Positions 34,641-43,244 of a stretch of 64,000 bases of DNA are shown piece after piece. The stretch is from Bacteroidota bacterium (GTDB lineage: Bacteria; Bacteroidota; Ignavibacteria; OLB7), in the NCBI GenBank assembly GCA_018266795.1, contig JAFDZV010000012.1, forward strand, positions 62,001 to 126,000. The letters are read 5' to 3'. The translations under genes were made by a program, and so were the position numbers. The notes beneath the pieces are model-generated. The model searched no databases. It was given only the letters and a program-made list of their open reading frames with translations, and was not told the DNA's origin. The stretch's first letter is position 1; each line of letters begins with the position of its first letter.

Positions 34641-36247
34641 TAGATACCCGATGGCCGGTTGCCACACTGCCACACTGCCTCCCCTCTCCACGACTCCACA
34701 CGCCCCTCCGCAACGAGACGGCCAAGCATGTCATGTGCCGTGAAACGCGACGGCATGCGGTGCAGGTCACCCCGCCACGCAATATGCACCTCATCGCGAG
34801 CAGGGTTCGGCCAGATACTGATTGCCCGGGAGACACCCGCGATTGCCACATCGTTGACACCGATTGTTGCCGAATCGCGAGGGATGTACGGTCCACCGGC
34901 AAGAACGATCGCAATGCCCTGATCGAATCCGAACCACGATGGATTGGCCGTGATGTAATCATCCCAGCCATCGCCGTTACAGTCCGCAAGTGTGCCTCCC
35001 TGACCGAAAACGTTACCGTCAGTCAGCCCATCGCGTGCAGCAGAATAGAACGCATCAAACGCAAGATCGGGACCCCCCCTCCCCCCATTGAACACTTGCA
35101 TATCTTGAGAATAGACAACTACTGCATCGTAGTGACGCAACGAATCCGAAATGTAGCCCGCATGATCGTGTGTGATGCGGCCTGGCCAGCGCTGATCGGC
35201 ATCATCGTTCTTCAGGCTGCGCACATGAATGTTCTTCCCCGCACCGGAACGAAACAGCACAACGCCTTCAGTAGAGCTTCGCAGAAGATCACCGACACCA
35301 TCGCCATCACAATCCAGGATGGTAAACGTCGGCTGGCTTGAGGAGATATTAAGTCCCAGAGTATCGGTGCGACTGGGATAAGACGTGATATCGTTCCAGC
35401 TCCACGGTGCTCCATGTTCGCCCCAATAGATTCGCGACTTCCCTTTTGGCTTTTTGCCGTCGTTGAAATCGATATATGCACCGCTCGTGATTAGATCCGG
35501 CCGATGATCGCCGTCGAGATCGGCAATAGCAGCATAGAACATATCGCCGAAATTCGCCTCCGGATCGCGAACGATCACCGTGGGCGTGTCCACCTGGAAA
35601 TTCGGACCGCCCTTGTAGATCCAGATCTCCGCGTTGCTCGATTCCACGTTCCCGCGGAACAGACGGTACACCACTGCGATCAGCTCGTCCGCGCCGTCGC
35701 CATCCAGATCGGCCGCGTACATATCGTGGATTCCCGGGATCACCGAGGGGGTCATCGTCCGGTTCGGATCCATGATCAACGCCGGCGTGTCGGCAATCGC
35801 GCCGGTCTCGGTACGGTAGATCGCGAGAAAGAACCGCTGGTCGAACTGCACGCTGGGGTAGTAGATCCCGAAGCCAATCGCCTTGTGGCCGGTGCCCCAG
35901 AAATCGCCCACAACCGGATAGGCCGGAGCGGCAGCAGCAGAGTCCAGCGTCCAGATCGGTGTCGTGCTCGGCGCGGGACGTGCCCCCTTGTAGACGCGCC
36001 ACTGCGCAGCCTTACCGAAGCGGACGGCGAACTCTGAAATCGAATCGCCATCGATATCTCCGATACCGCCCGCTCCCTCTCCCACACGATCCTGCCCCGT
36101 TGTGCCGCCGCGCACCATCCAGATGCGATGCAGGAGCACCGCCTTCGGGTTGGCCACGATGGTATCCGATGCCTGCGCGTGTACACCACAGACCGCCCCC
36201 AGCAGAAGGCCGGCAACCGCCGCGATATGTTCAAGCCTGCGCTTCAT
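34571..36247 (-). CDS. FG-GAP/VCBS secreted protein with T9SS tail, family B copy 2
   Basis: A 558-residue paralogue of the preceding gene. Signal peptide and residues up to about 235 are almost identical to copy 1. The section from about 240 to 470 differs (AIADLDGDHRPDLITSG, ILDCDGDGVGDLLRSS, LADCNGDGWDDYITAN), while keeping the same D-x-D-G-D spacing. The sorting domain ends ILSIYSDDNSLLATARVIKEAA, closer to copy 3 than to copy 1. Its stop TAG lies one base before the ATG of copy 1, so the genes are translationally linked. ATG 36247 uses AAGGAGG at 36257-36263, inside the final codons of copy 3. Confidence 0.87.
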   Translation of the reverse strand: MKRRLEHIAAVAGLLLGAVCGVHAQASDTIVANPKAVLLHRIWMVRGGTTGQDRVGEGAGGIGDIDGDSISEFAVRFGKAAQWRVYKGARPAPSTTPIWTLDSAAAAPAYPVVGDFWGTGHKAIGFGIYYPSVQFDQRFFLAIYRTETGAIADTPALIMDPNRTMTPSVIPGIHDMYAADLDGDGADELIAVVYRLFRGNVESSNAEIWIYKGGPNFQVDTPTVIVRDPEANFGDMFYAAIADLDGDHRPDLITSGAYIDFNDGKKPKGKSRIYWGEHGAPWSWNDITSYPSRTDTLGLNISSSQPTFTILDCDGDGVGDLLRSSTEGVVLFRSGAGKNIHVRSLKNDDADQRWPGRITHDHAGYISDSLRHYDAVVVYSQDMQVFNGGRGGPDLAFDAFYSAARDGLTDGNVFGQGGTLADCNGDGWDDYITANPSWFGFDQGIAIVLAGGPYIPRDSATIGVNDVAIAGVSRAISIWPNPARDEVHIAWRGDLHRMPSRFTAHDMLGRLVAEGRVESWRGEAVWQCGNRPSGIYILSIYSDDNSLLATARVIKEAA

Positions 36248-36318
36248 ATTATGCTGCCTCCTTGATGACTCGCGCCGTCGCCAACAGACTGTTGTCATCA
36301 CTGTAGATACTGAGAATG
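35573..36318. repeat. Long direct repeat, copy 2
   Basis: The partner of 33895-34640, lying one gene unit (1,678 bases) to the right. It carries the 5' half of family B copy 2 and the last codons of copy 3. The pair offers a substrate for homologous recombination that would delete or duplicate exactly one gene in frame with its ribosome-binding site. Confidence 0.8.
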
Positions 36319-37910
36319 TAGACGCCAGCCGGGCGAGCGGAACAATTCCAGAGCGCCTCTCCCCGCCATGACTCTACACGTCCCTCCGCAACCTCGCGGC
36401 CAAGCATGTCATGGGCCGTGAAGCGCGCGGGCATGCGGTGTAGATCGCCGCGCCATGCGATATGCAGCTCGTCGCGAGCCGGATTCGGCCATACGGATAT
36501 CGCATCGCGCACGCCTGCAACCGCGATGTCATTTACACCGGAGGTGGAGTCATGGGGAATGTAGGGGCCGCCCGCCCAGACAACCGCTGTACCCTGGTTG
36601 AACCCTCCGGCGCCGGCATATCCTTCAATCATGTCGTTCCAACCATCGCCGGTAACATCACCCATTGGATACGAGAGACTGAATACCTGGCCTTGATAGT
36701 AGGCATCGTACATGCGATCGGGTCCATTCGTCCCTCCATTAAGAAGGAGCATCGTTGAAAGCGTCCCTTCTGCTCCCGCGATACCAAGCATCTCATAGCG
36801 CTTCGCGCTGTCGCTCAGATATCCGAAGCGCACCGGCGCACTGTAGTTCTCTCTGTAGAGCCGCCTGTCCGCATCGTTCATTGTAAGTGCGCGCGTATGA
36901 ATGCTCTTGCCGCCACCGGAGAGGTAGAGATACGTTGTATTGTTCGGAGTATCAGGAGCGGCGATATCCAGAACGCCATCCCCGTCGCAGTCCAGAGCTA
37001 CGAGGCCGCCGAACTGCACTTCGTGTTGTGGCGTTGTCCAGTTCCACGGCGAGCCCGGACTGCCGAACCAGAATTTCAGCTTGTCCGGGCCATCACGGTA
37101 GCTCAGGCTTACAGCAAGGTCCGGATACGAATCGTTGTCCCAGCGTCCGATATATATTCCCTGTCCACTGCTTACTGACTCATTATCACGAAGAATAACC
37201 GTTGGTGAATCCACCTGAAAACTGGTTCCGCCACGGTAGATTCAGATCTCTGCAAACGGGTCCAACGATCCGTTGCGCCGAACCCCTGTCATCAGGATAA
37301 TCAGTTCATCAGCGCCGTCGCCGTCCAGATCGGCCGCCACCACATCATTGATGCTCGTCAATGCCGGTGGGGTCATCGTGCGGGGGTCCATGATCACCGG
37401 ATGGGCCGTATCTATCGAACCGCTTTCGGTACGATACAGATACACCATATCGGTGTACTCGGTCCCGATAACACCGTTGCCGCGCAACCCGCCAACCGTC
37501 ACGTGTCCCGTTCCCCAGAAGTCCCCAACGATCGGATGATGCCCACCAACGTGCAGAATCATTGCCGGCGTCGTGCTCAACGGCTCCTTGCTGCCATAGA
37601 AAATGCGATAGCCATACTTCCTGTCCGATACGGCGAACTCGTTGATTCCGTCACCGTTGATATCCGGAATGCCGCCGACCCCCTGGCCAACGTAGTCATC
37701 CTCGTTGCCGTACACCGCCCAGGCTTGCCGGAGTTGGGCGGGGCCGGGGTTTGTCCGGGCGATGATGGTATCGGGGGGCTGGGCGTGCATCACTGTGACA
37801 AAAACCACTGCCAGGCCCACCATTAGCGAGACGACACGAAGGGATGGATTTCTGCACATGGGCACCGTTGGTATGCGTGTATTGAACTCAAATTGACGAT
37901 CGGATGACAT
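36249..37910 (-). pseudogene. Family B copy 3, interrupted by one in-frame TGA
   Basis: Two abutting open frames in the same phase make one family B protein of about 553 codons. The N-terminal part (from TTG/ATG near 37910; ATG 37859 is an alternative with the signal peptide MVGLAVVFVTVMHAQ) ends at TGA 37244-37242 after DPFAEI. The same frame continues IYRGGTSFQVDSPTV. Copies 1 and 2 read GEIWVFKGGPNFQVDTPTV and AEIWIYKGGPNFQVD, so TGA stands where the paralogues have Trp (TGG), a one-base change. Downstream the gene is intact, with FG-GAP loops and a full T9SS tail ending VIKEAA. It could be a fresh pseudogene, a read-through gene or a sequencing error. Confidence 0.8.
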
Positions 37911-38339
37911 CCATTCAAGACCCTATCAAATGAACATACGAGCGCGATAGACCTCTCACAAGGCGAGGGAAGCACTGCCGGCGAGAGTATGGCATTGCAT
38001 AATACGATATACAATTACATCTTCGCGTGATATCTGCTTTCGTGATCCGAAATAAATGATCCGAATGCGGTACAATGTGCAAACGCAGGCGGCAGCACTT
38101 CGCGACATACCGGCGGGCATCTTCCAGGAAGCACTCATGGAATTCCTTCCGTAAGAGCGCGTTCGGTTGTCGATACCCTGCACCGCCCGGGCAGCGCGAG
38201 GCTCGTAGTGCCCTGCGTGAGACACTGCAACGGAACATTCTACCCGCCACAACATTCGTATCCCGGGGTCAGTGAGAACTTCGCGATCTTGCGGTGTTCA
38301 ATCCGGGTGAGAAGATGATTCCGACAGTGGAAGGAGCAG
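37911..38339. other. Divergent promoter region between family B and the ECF sigma gene
   Basis: About 430 bases between two divergent transcription units. The part at 37980-38090 is distinctly AT-richer than its surroundings (CATAATACGATATACAATTACATC and GATCCGAAATAAATGATCC), as expected for promoters, but no box pair is convincing. The right end carries AAGGAG at 38331-38336, the ribosome-binding site of the sigma factor gene. Confidence 0.45.
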
Positions 38340-38927
38340 TTGTCTGTGCTTGCGACTGTACATCACGTGACCAACGACGATCAACTTCTGGCCCAGCGGG
38401 CCGGTGAGGGAGATCATGCCGCCTTTGGGACGCTGTTCGAGCGTCACAAGGGGCATATCTACCGCTATTGCCGGATGATGCTAGGGGACGACGATGCCGC
38501 GGCCGATATCTATCAGGAAGTTTTCATCAACTTCTATCGCGCCTGCCGTACCGGCCAGGTGATGCACAACGTCCGCGGCTACCTGATTACCGCCGCGAGA
38601 AGCCGCTGCCTGAACTCCCTTCGTTCGTCGCAACGGCTTTCAACGTTGGAGGATGACGAGCTGATCTCCTACAGTCCGGACGAGACCGCATCGGACACGA
38701 GGGATCATCTTCAGAAAGCCCTGGGAATGATCCCTCCGCAATATCGCGAGGCGCTGGTGCTGTTCGAGTTGGAAGGATACAGCTACGATGAGATCAGCAA
38801 GCAGTGTGACATCAGTCTCGGCGTGGTGAAGAACAGGATCTACCGCGCAAAGCAGGCGCTGCAGAAGATACTGGGGCCGATTCTGCGGGAACAACGATTC
38901 GGCGAGAGTGGAGAGAACGAATACTAA
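38340..38927 (+). CDS. ECF-type RNA polymerase sigma factor
   Basis: A 195-residue extracytoplasmic-function sigma factor. Region 2 (about 25-95) reads FGTLFERHKGHIYRYCRMML then DIYQEVFINFYR, the -10 binding and core-binding helices. Region 4 (about 128-182) reads MIPPQYREALVLFELEGYSY followed by the helix-turn-helix EISKQCDISLGVVKNRIYRA. The start is TTG 38340 or GTG 38346; both lie a few bases after GGAAGGAG. The probable anti-sigma gene follows after about 100 bases, which contain the 54-bp repeat. ECF factors of this type respond to envelope signals; the neighbouring arrays of secreted proteins are possible targets, which is inference. Confidence 0.92.
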   Translation: MSVLATVHHVTNDDQLLAQRAGEGDHAAFGTLFERHKGHIYRYCRMMLGDDDAAADIYQEVFINFYRACRTGQVMHNVRGYLITAARSRCLNSLRSSQRLSTLEDDELISYSPDETASDTRDHLQKALGMIPPQYREALVLFELEGYSYDEISKQCDISLGVVKNRIYRAKQALQKILGPILREQRFGESGENEY

Positions 38928-38929
38928 CA

Positions 38930-38983
38930 GTTCCTATCAAAACAGGGATGCGCTTCAGAGCCTGCGGGCCTTGCGGCGCTGAA
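38930..38983 (+). repeat. 54-bp interspersed repeat, copy 2
   Basis: It begins three bases after the sigma factor stop and matches 16383-16436 at 46 of 54 positions. It could form a hairpin around GCCTGCGGGC and lies between the sigma and anti-sigma genes, where it might set the ratio of the two products. No T-tract follows. Confidence 0.65.
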
Positions 38984-39025
38984 CGGTAGGAGCTCCAATA
39001 CCCTACGGCGGGGATTCAACGAACG

Positions 39026-40447
39026 ATGACACTTCACGAAGAAATAACCGCGCTGCTGCAGGGCGACGTTACCGATCCGGAACGCGTTGCCGAGTTGATG
39101 CATGTGCTGGCGGTGTCACCGGAGAAGCAAAGCATCTTCATAGAGCAGATACAGCTTACACGTGCGCTTACATCACTTGCAGGAAGCGTTTCGCCGCCGC
39201 GCAAGGCGGACCAGGCGATCTGGCAGGGACTTGCCGCCGTGGACGCCGCCATCGCGGGAACACCGCAGGACGCTCCGGTGAACCCATCGGAGCCTGGGCC
39301 CATACCGGCAGAGAAGCCGGTTGCGGGGTTCCGCTTCGGCACCCGTGGTGGAGCAGCCATTGCAAGCCTTCTGCTGATGGGGCTTCTGTTCGGTGTTGCC
39401 TATATGCTGCCGGACGGAATGGCCGTGGGGGAGCGCACGAACTCCGCCGGCGACGAGCGCATGCTCTCCGACTTGGTCCGCCATGCCACGGCGGCCGATG
39501 AGGTGATGCTCGCATCGGCCTTCATGGCCACGGAGAACCCGCAACTGCATTCGCTGACCGATCTCCGCTCGCAGCTCGACGATCTGAATGCACGCTACCT
39601 GGCGCAGACGCATCTGGTGGAGGCGCTCCGTTCCAGAGGCGAACGGGTACGCGTCGTGTATCGCGATCGCCCGGCGGCGGATCGTGTGGACCTTCAGGAT
39701 GCGAACGGAAACGCTTCGCAGGATCGGACCACGCAGCCGGCGCCGCCGAAGCAACTCGAGAGCGAACCGCGGAACGAAAGCCGGACTCCGGTTGCCATTG
39801 CGCGCGTGGAGCCGCGTACTCCAATCGCCGCCATGCACCGCGATGCCGGGATATCGGAACAGCCGGAAACGGCGCGCCGCATCGCGATGAACGCCTCTTC
39901 GCCGCTCGATGAGGCCCCCTCCTCGACGTCGGGTCCGTGGCAGGTTGGCGTGCGCGACCAGTTCCGGCTCTCGCTCCCGCGGGTCTACGGGCTGGCCGGC
40001 AATCGCACCATCCTGTTCGACAAGGAGCTCCTGGTGAGCTATCACTTCGGCGGAGAGAACAGCCTCCTTTCGGCAATGCGGCTTTCGCTCGCCGCCGGCG
40101 AGACGCAGTTCGCGCAGATCTTCCATACCAATGTAGGCGGGCAGCCATCGGACTCGATCGTAATGCAGTCTCCCTCGCTGCAGTATGCCCGCCTTCTGCT
40201 GGCTCCGGAGCTTGTGCGTACGAAGTCCGTCACCGGGGCACTGGAGATCGGAGCCGGCCTGGCGACAAGCCAGCTCAAGCCGGTGGGGCCGACGGCCAGC
40301 TTCGGCGTGAACCTGGAGTATCGCCCGATCGACCGCTTCTCGATCAACGTCGGCACATCGGCGTGGATGCTGTGGTCGCAGCATCTCACCTCGACCGTGG
40401 TCAGCACGAATCTGAACGGCCACCTCGGCTTCGCGGTAGGCTTCTGA
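39026..40447 (+). CDS. Probable anti-sigma factor with a beta-rich C-terminal domain
   Basis: A 473-residue membrane protein directly after the ECF sigma gene. Residues 1-60 are helical and resemble the cytoplasmic sigma-binding part of anti-sigma factors (LHEEITALLQGDVTDPERVA). One membrane segment lies at about 109-128 (GAAIASLLLMGLLFGVAYML). A coiled coil follows (LTDLRSQLDDLNARYLAQTH), then a Pro/Arg/Glu-rich linker to about 300. The last 165 residues (from WQVGVRDQFRLSLPR to NGHLGFAVGF) are amphipathic beta strands with an aromatic C-terminus, as in outer-membrane barrels. If correct, one protein links inner and outer membranes; alternatively the C-terminus is a soluble periplasmic beta domain. 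No close family was recognised. Confidence 0.7.
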   Translation: MTLHEEITALLQGDVTDPERVAELMHVLAVSPEKQSIFIEQIQLTRALTSLAGSVSPPRKADQAIWQGLAAVDAAIAGTPQDAPVNPSEPGPIPAEKPVAGFRFGTRGGAAIASLLLMGLLFGVAYMLPDGMAVGERTNSAGDERMLSDLVRHATAADEVMLASAFMATENPQLHSLTDLRSQLDDLNARYLAQTHLVEALRSRGERVRVVYRDRPAADRVDLQDANGNASQDRTTQPAPPKQLESEPRNESRTPVAIARVEPRTPIAAMHRDAGISEQPETARRIAMNASSPLDEAPSSTSGPWQVGVRDQFRLSLPRVYGLAGNRTILFDKELLVSYHFGGENSLLSAMRLSLAAGETQFAQIFHTNVGGQPSDSIVMQSPSLQYARLLLAPELVRTKSVTGALEIGAGLATSQLKPVGPTASFGVNLEYRPIDRFSINVGTSAWMLWSQHLTSTVVSTNLNGHLGFAVGF

Positions 40448-40550
40448 GCGCCTCGGCAGCGTTGTCCGTGAGATACCGGCCGCGTGCATGGGGAGCGGAC
40501 AACATTCCCGATACGCCCGGTTCGCTGATTCGTCGCAGTCCCATAATTTC

Positions 40551-41192
40551 ATGATCATGTCCGGAGCACACCAGAGATTCATTTCAACGCCGCCGGCATT
40601 GCTTGCAGTGCTCGCGGCGTTTGTGTGCTGCCTGGTGGGATGCATCGACGTTACCGAAATCAACACCCCGAAGGTGGTGGACCGCATCAATGTGGATTCC
40701 ATCGTGCTTTCACCTCAGTTCCTCAGAGGTGGAGATTCGTTGTTCGCCACGATCGGCGGCGAGGATCTGGTATTCGCATTTCCGGAGGTGTACACGGTGC
40801 AGGATACATCCACCGGCGCATGGTATCTGTTCGTGCGCGCCTCGCGTTCTCGCCTGAACGACAACGACAACTACGAGATACTGTATCTTCAGCTCGATGC
40901 CGTAAGCGATACGGGAACCTACCGATGCAATGCGAGCCCGGTTCGCGAGAAGCAGATCGACCCGGCGATGGCCCCGCACTTCGGCCTTCAGTACGATCGC
41001 CGCGCAAGCGGCTCCTTCCCCGCGAGCTTCAGAACGGGCAACGCGGCCGCCTCCGGCGAGATCCACGTGCTGCGGATCGACAGGGTTGATGGGAAGATGG
41101 CGGGAACCTTCCGATTCACCGGGTACAGCTCCGAGAACGACTCCACGATCGATGTAACACGCGGCGGCTTTCTGCTGCGAATGAAGAGGTGA
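40551..41192 (+). CDS. Small lipoprotein of unknown function
   Basis: A 213-residue protein with a signal peptide ending in a lipobox (FVCCLVGC). The mature part is beta-rich (SIVLSPQFLRGGDSLFATIG, NYEILYLQLDAVSDTGTYRC, MAGTFRFTGYS). No family was recognised. ATG 40551 is chosen because it begins the signal peptide; no Shine-Dalgarno sequence is obvious. It follows the anti-sigma gene by about 100 bases on the same strand and precedes the family C genes, so it may be part of the same envelope programme. Confidence 0.62.
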   Translation: MIMSGAHQRFISTPPALLAVLAAFVCCLVGCIDVTEINTPKVVDRINVDSIVLSPQFLRGGDSLFATIGGEDLVFAFPEVYTVQDTSTGAWYLFVRASRSRLNDNDNYEILYLQLDAVSDTGTYRCNASPVREKQIDPAMAPHFGLQYDRRASGSFPASFRTGNAAASGEIHVLRIDRVDGKMAGTFRFTGYSSENDSTIDVTRGGFLLRMKR

Positions 41193-41319
41193 TCTCGGAA
41201 CGGTGGTTTCCGGCACATACGGAATGACGGTTCCGGTGAGAATGGTGGCCCGATGATGTGTTTACAGGATGACCGGATGTGCGTGACGATTGAACGCTAT
41301 TAGCACGGCCCAATCAACG

Positions 41320-42966
41320 ATGAGCAACAGCATACGATATGGATCGCAACACGATACGCCGCGCGCGCGATTCGCCGCGGCAGTGCTGCTCGCCGCGTTC
41401 CTGGTTTCCTGGGCACTCCCCTCATCCACACAGGCACAGCCCGCGCGTTCCGAGGTGATGACGAGCCAGACCAGCGCAATCGAATTCTACGCCTCCAACT
41501 ACGGCGAGTTCGGCGTCAACGTGGCGACGGGCGGCGCCGGTTTCTTCTATCCGCGTGGAAGCCACAATCAATACATGTTCGGATCGGGTCTCTGGTTCGG
41601 CGCCATCAAGAACGTGAACAGCGTCCCGACGAAACTCTTTTTCCTGACCTACAATCCGAACAGCGGCGCAAGCTGGGCAACGCCGGGCGAGCGAAGCGAC
41701 TACGTTTCGTACGCACCGCTCTACAACTCCAACGATTACGATCTCAAGACCGGTGCGAACATCAAACCGGGAACTCCTCCCTACCGGATGCAGAGCTGGC
41801 CGCTCTGGCTGGTCAACGGCGGGATCAAGCCGGCGCCGCTCTCTCCCGGAATTTTCGTAGCGGACACGGCACTGCGCAAGGTTGGCGCGCTCCCGAAATC
41901 GCTGCCGGCTTTCATGCCCGGCGTGCAGGAGCAGATGATGGCGCGCTTCAACGATGCCGACATGCAGCAATACGAGCTCCGCGACACCGCTCAGCGCGTT
42001 GGATACCCGCTGGGGCTGCAGATACAGCAGAATATTTATTCCTGGAATATCGGGCGATTCCAGAACGTTGTTCTGCTGCAGTACGACATCATCAATTCCT
42101 CCCGCGATACGCTGCACGACTGCGTTGTTGCACAGGCCAGCGACCCCGATATCGGCAACAACTCCAACGACCATGTCCGGTATTACGAGGAGGCACCCGA
42201 GCTCCGTTCCGCGTATGCATGGACCGATCCGGAGGAGAAGAAGTATGCGGCACTCGTCATGACGTTGATCGAGGCGCCCACGACCAACGACGATGGATTT
42301 ATCGACAACAGAAATCGGATGAAATACCGGGTGGAGGGACGCATCGGCACGTTCCCGCACTGGACGGTGGAAATGGATCCCACAACGCTGAGCCAGCGCT
42401 ACGATTTCATGACCATGCCGGATTTCACCGTTGATGACAGGGCTTCCGATATTCGCGCATTGCTCGCCAGTACGAAGTTTTCCATGAAGCCGGGAGATAC
42501 GGCGCACTATGCGATGGCATACATAGTACTGGACAGCATCCCGGAATACGGACGCGCGCTGTACGGCGGCGAACCCCATCGGACGCTGGCGAAACTCCCA
42601 ACCCGGTCGGCACAACTCGAGGCCACCGTTGGCGCGCTGCTCGACGCCTATTACCTGAAGGGTTTCGACGAACCCTCGGCGGTCCCATCCGTGTGGGAGA
42701 ATGCAAACGGTATTCGCATCGCATCGATGCCGAACCCTGCTCGCGACGCCACGGTGCTCGCGTTCGCACTTCCACAGGGCGGCGATGCCAGCATCCGGCT
42801 GACCGATGCGCTTGGCCGCACGGTGATGGAGCGCAGCCTGGGGCACCTCGAGGCTGGGTCCTATCGGGAGACGATTGATCTCTCCGCACTCCCGGCCGGC
42901 TTCTACATGGCGGCCGTAAATTCCGGAGGCGCCGTGTCCGCTATGCGCCTTATCGTCACGAAATAG
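41320..42966 (+). CDS. T9SS-secreted protein, family C copy 1
   Basis: A 548-residue exported protein; ATG 41320 precedes a signal peptide ending SSTQAQ. The mature part has blocks shared with the next gene: EFYASNYGEFGVNVATGGAG, FYPRGSHNQYMFGSGLWFG, YNPNSGASWATPGE, SWPLWL, MPGVQEQMMARFNDADMQQY and IQQNIYSWN. A motif DPDIGNNSNDHVRYYEE follows. The C-terminal 80 residues form a T9SS type A-like sorting domain (RIASMPNPARDATVLAFALP, DLSALPAGFYMAAVNSG). Its function is unknown; I do not recognise the family. It and the next gene form a tandem pair of paralogues. Confidence 0.82.
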   Translation: MSNSIRYGSQHDTPRARFAAAVLLAAFLVSWALPSSTQAQPARSEVMTSQTSAIEFYASNYGEFGVNVATGGAGFFYPRGSHNQYMFGSGLWFGAIKNVNSVPTKLFFLTYNPNSGASWATPGERSDYVSYAPLYNSNDYDLKTGANIKPGTPPYRMQSWPLWLVNGGIKPAPLSPGIFVADTALRKVGALPKSLPAFMPGVQEQMMARFNDADMQQYELRDTAQRVGYPLGLQIQQNIYSWNIGRFQNVVLLQYDIINSSRDTLHDCVVAQASDPDIGNNSNDHVRYYEEAPELRSAYAWTDPEEKKYAALVMTLIEAPTTNDDGFIDNRNRMKYRVEGRIGTFPHWTVEMDPTTLSQRYDFMTMPDFTVDDRASDIRALLASTKFSMKPGDTAHYAMAYIVLDSIPEYGRALYGGEPHRTLAKLPTRSAQLEATVGALLDAYYLKGFDEPSAVPSVWENANGIRIASMPNPARDATVLAFALPQGGDASIRLTDALGRTVMERSLGHLEAGSYRETIDLSALPAGFYMAAVNSGGAVSAMRLIVTK

Positions 42967-43005
42967 AAAGCGTCTCGCACAGAGGTTCTCCACACCTCAA
43001 AGGCT

Positions 43006-43050
43006 CACGGGCTTCATTTCCGGAAACGGAAGTGAAGCCCGTGTGATTTT
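43006..43050 (+). terminator. Rho-independent terminator after family C copy 1
   Basis: CACGGGCTTCA (43006-43016) pairs perfectly with TGAAGCCCGTG (43033-43043), followed by TGATTTTT. Position, stem and T-run make a good intrinsic terminator, so the two family C genes are separately terminated. Confidence 0.85.
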
Positions 43051-43194
43051 TCGGTGCCGATGGCGCACCTGCGGCACGCCATGCCGTTCACACTACCATG
43101 CACTTCCATTGGCATGATAATTATTTGCCTTGCAACTGAGAAGATTATCGGCGGCGATTGTTGGATGTATGGTACCAAGTTCAACGGACGTTGA

Positions 43195-43211
43195 GTTAAG
43201 GAGCGCTTAAC
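43195..43211 (+). promoter_or_regulatory. Dyad upstream of family C copy 2
   Basis: The inverted repeat GTTAAG-GAGCG-CTTAAC lies about 35 bases upstream of ATG 43245, within the likely promoter/leader region. TGGAGGA nine bases before the ATG is the ribosome-binding site. The dyad could be an operator; no partner is known. Confidence 0.35.
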
Positions 43212-43244
43212 AGAAACGTATATCAATACTGGAGGAATTACCTC

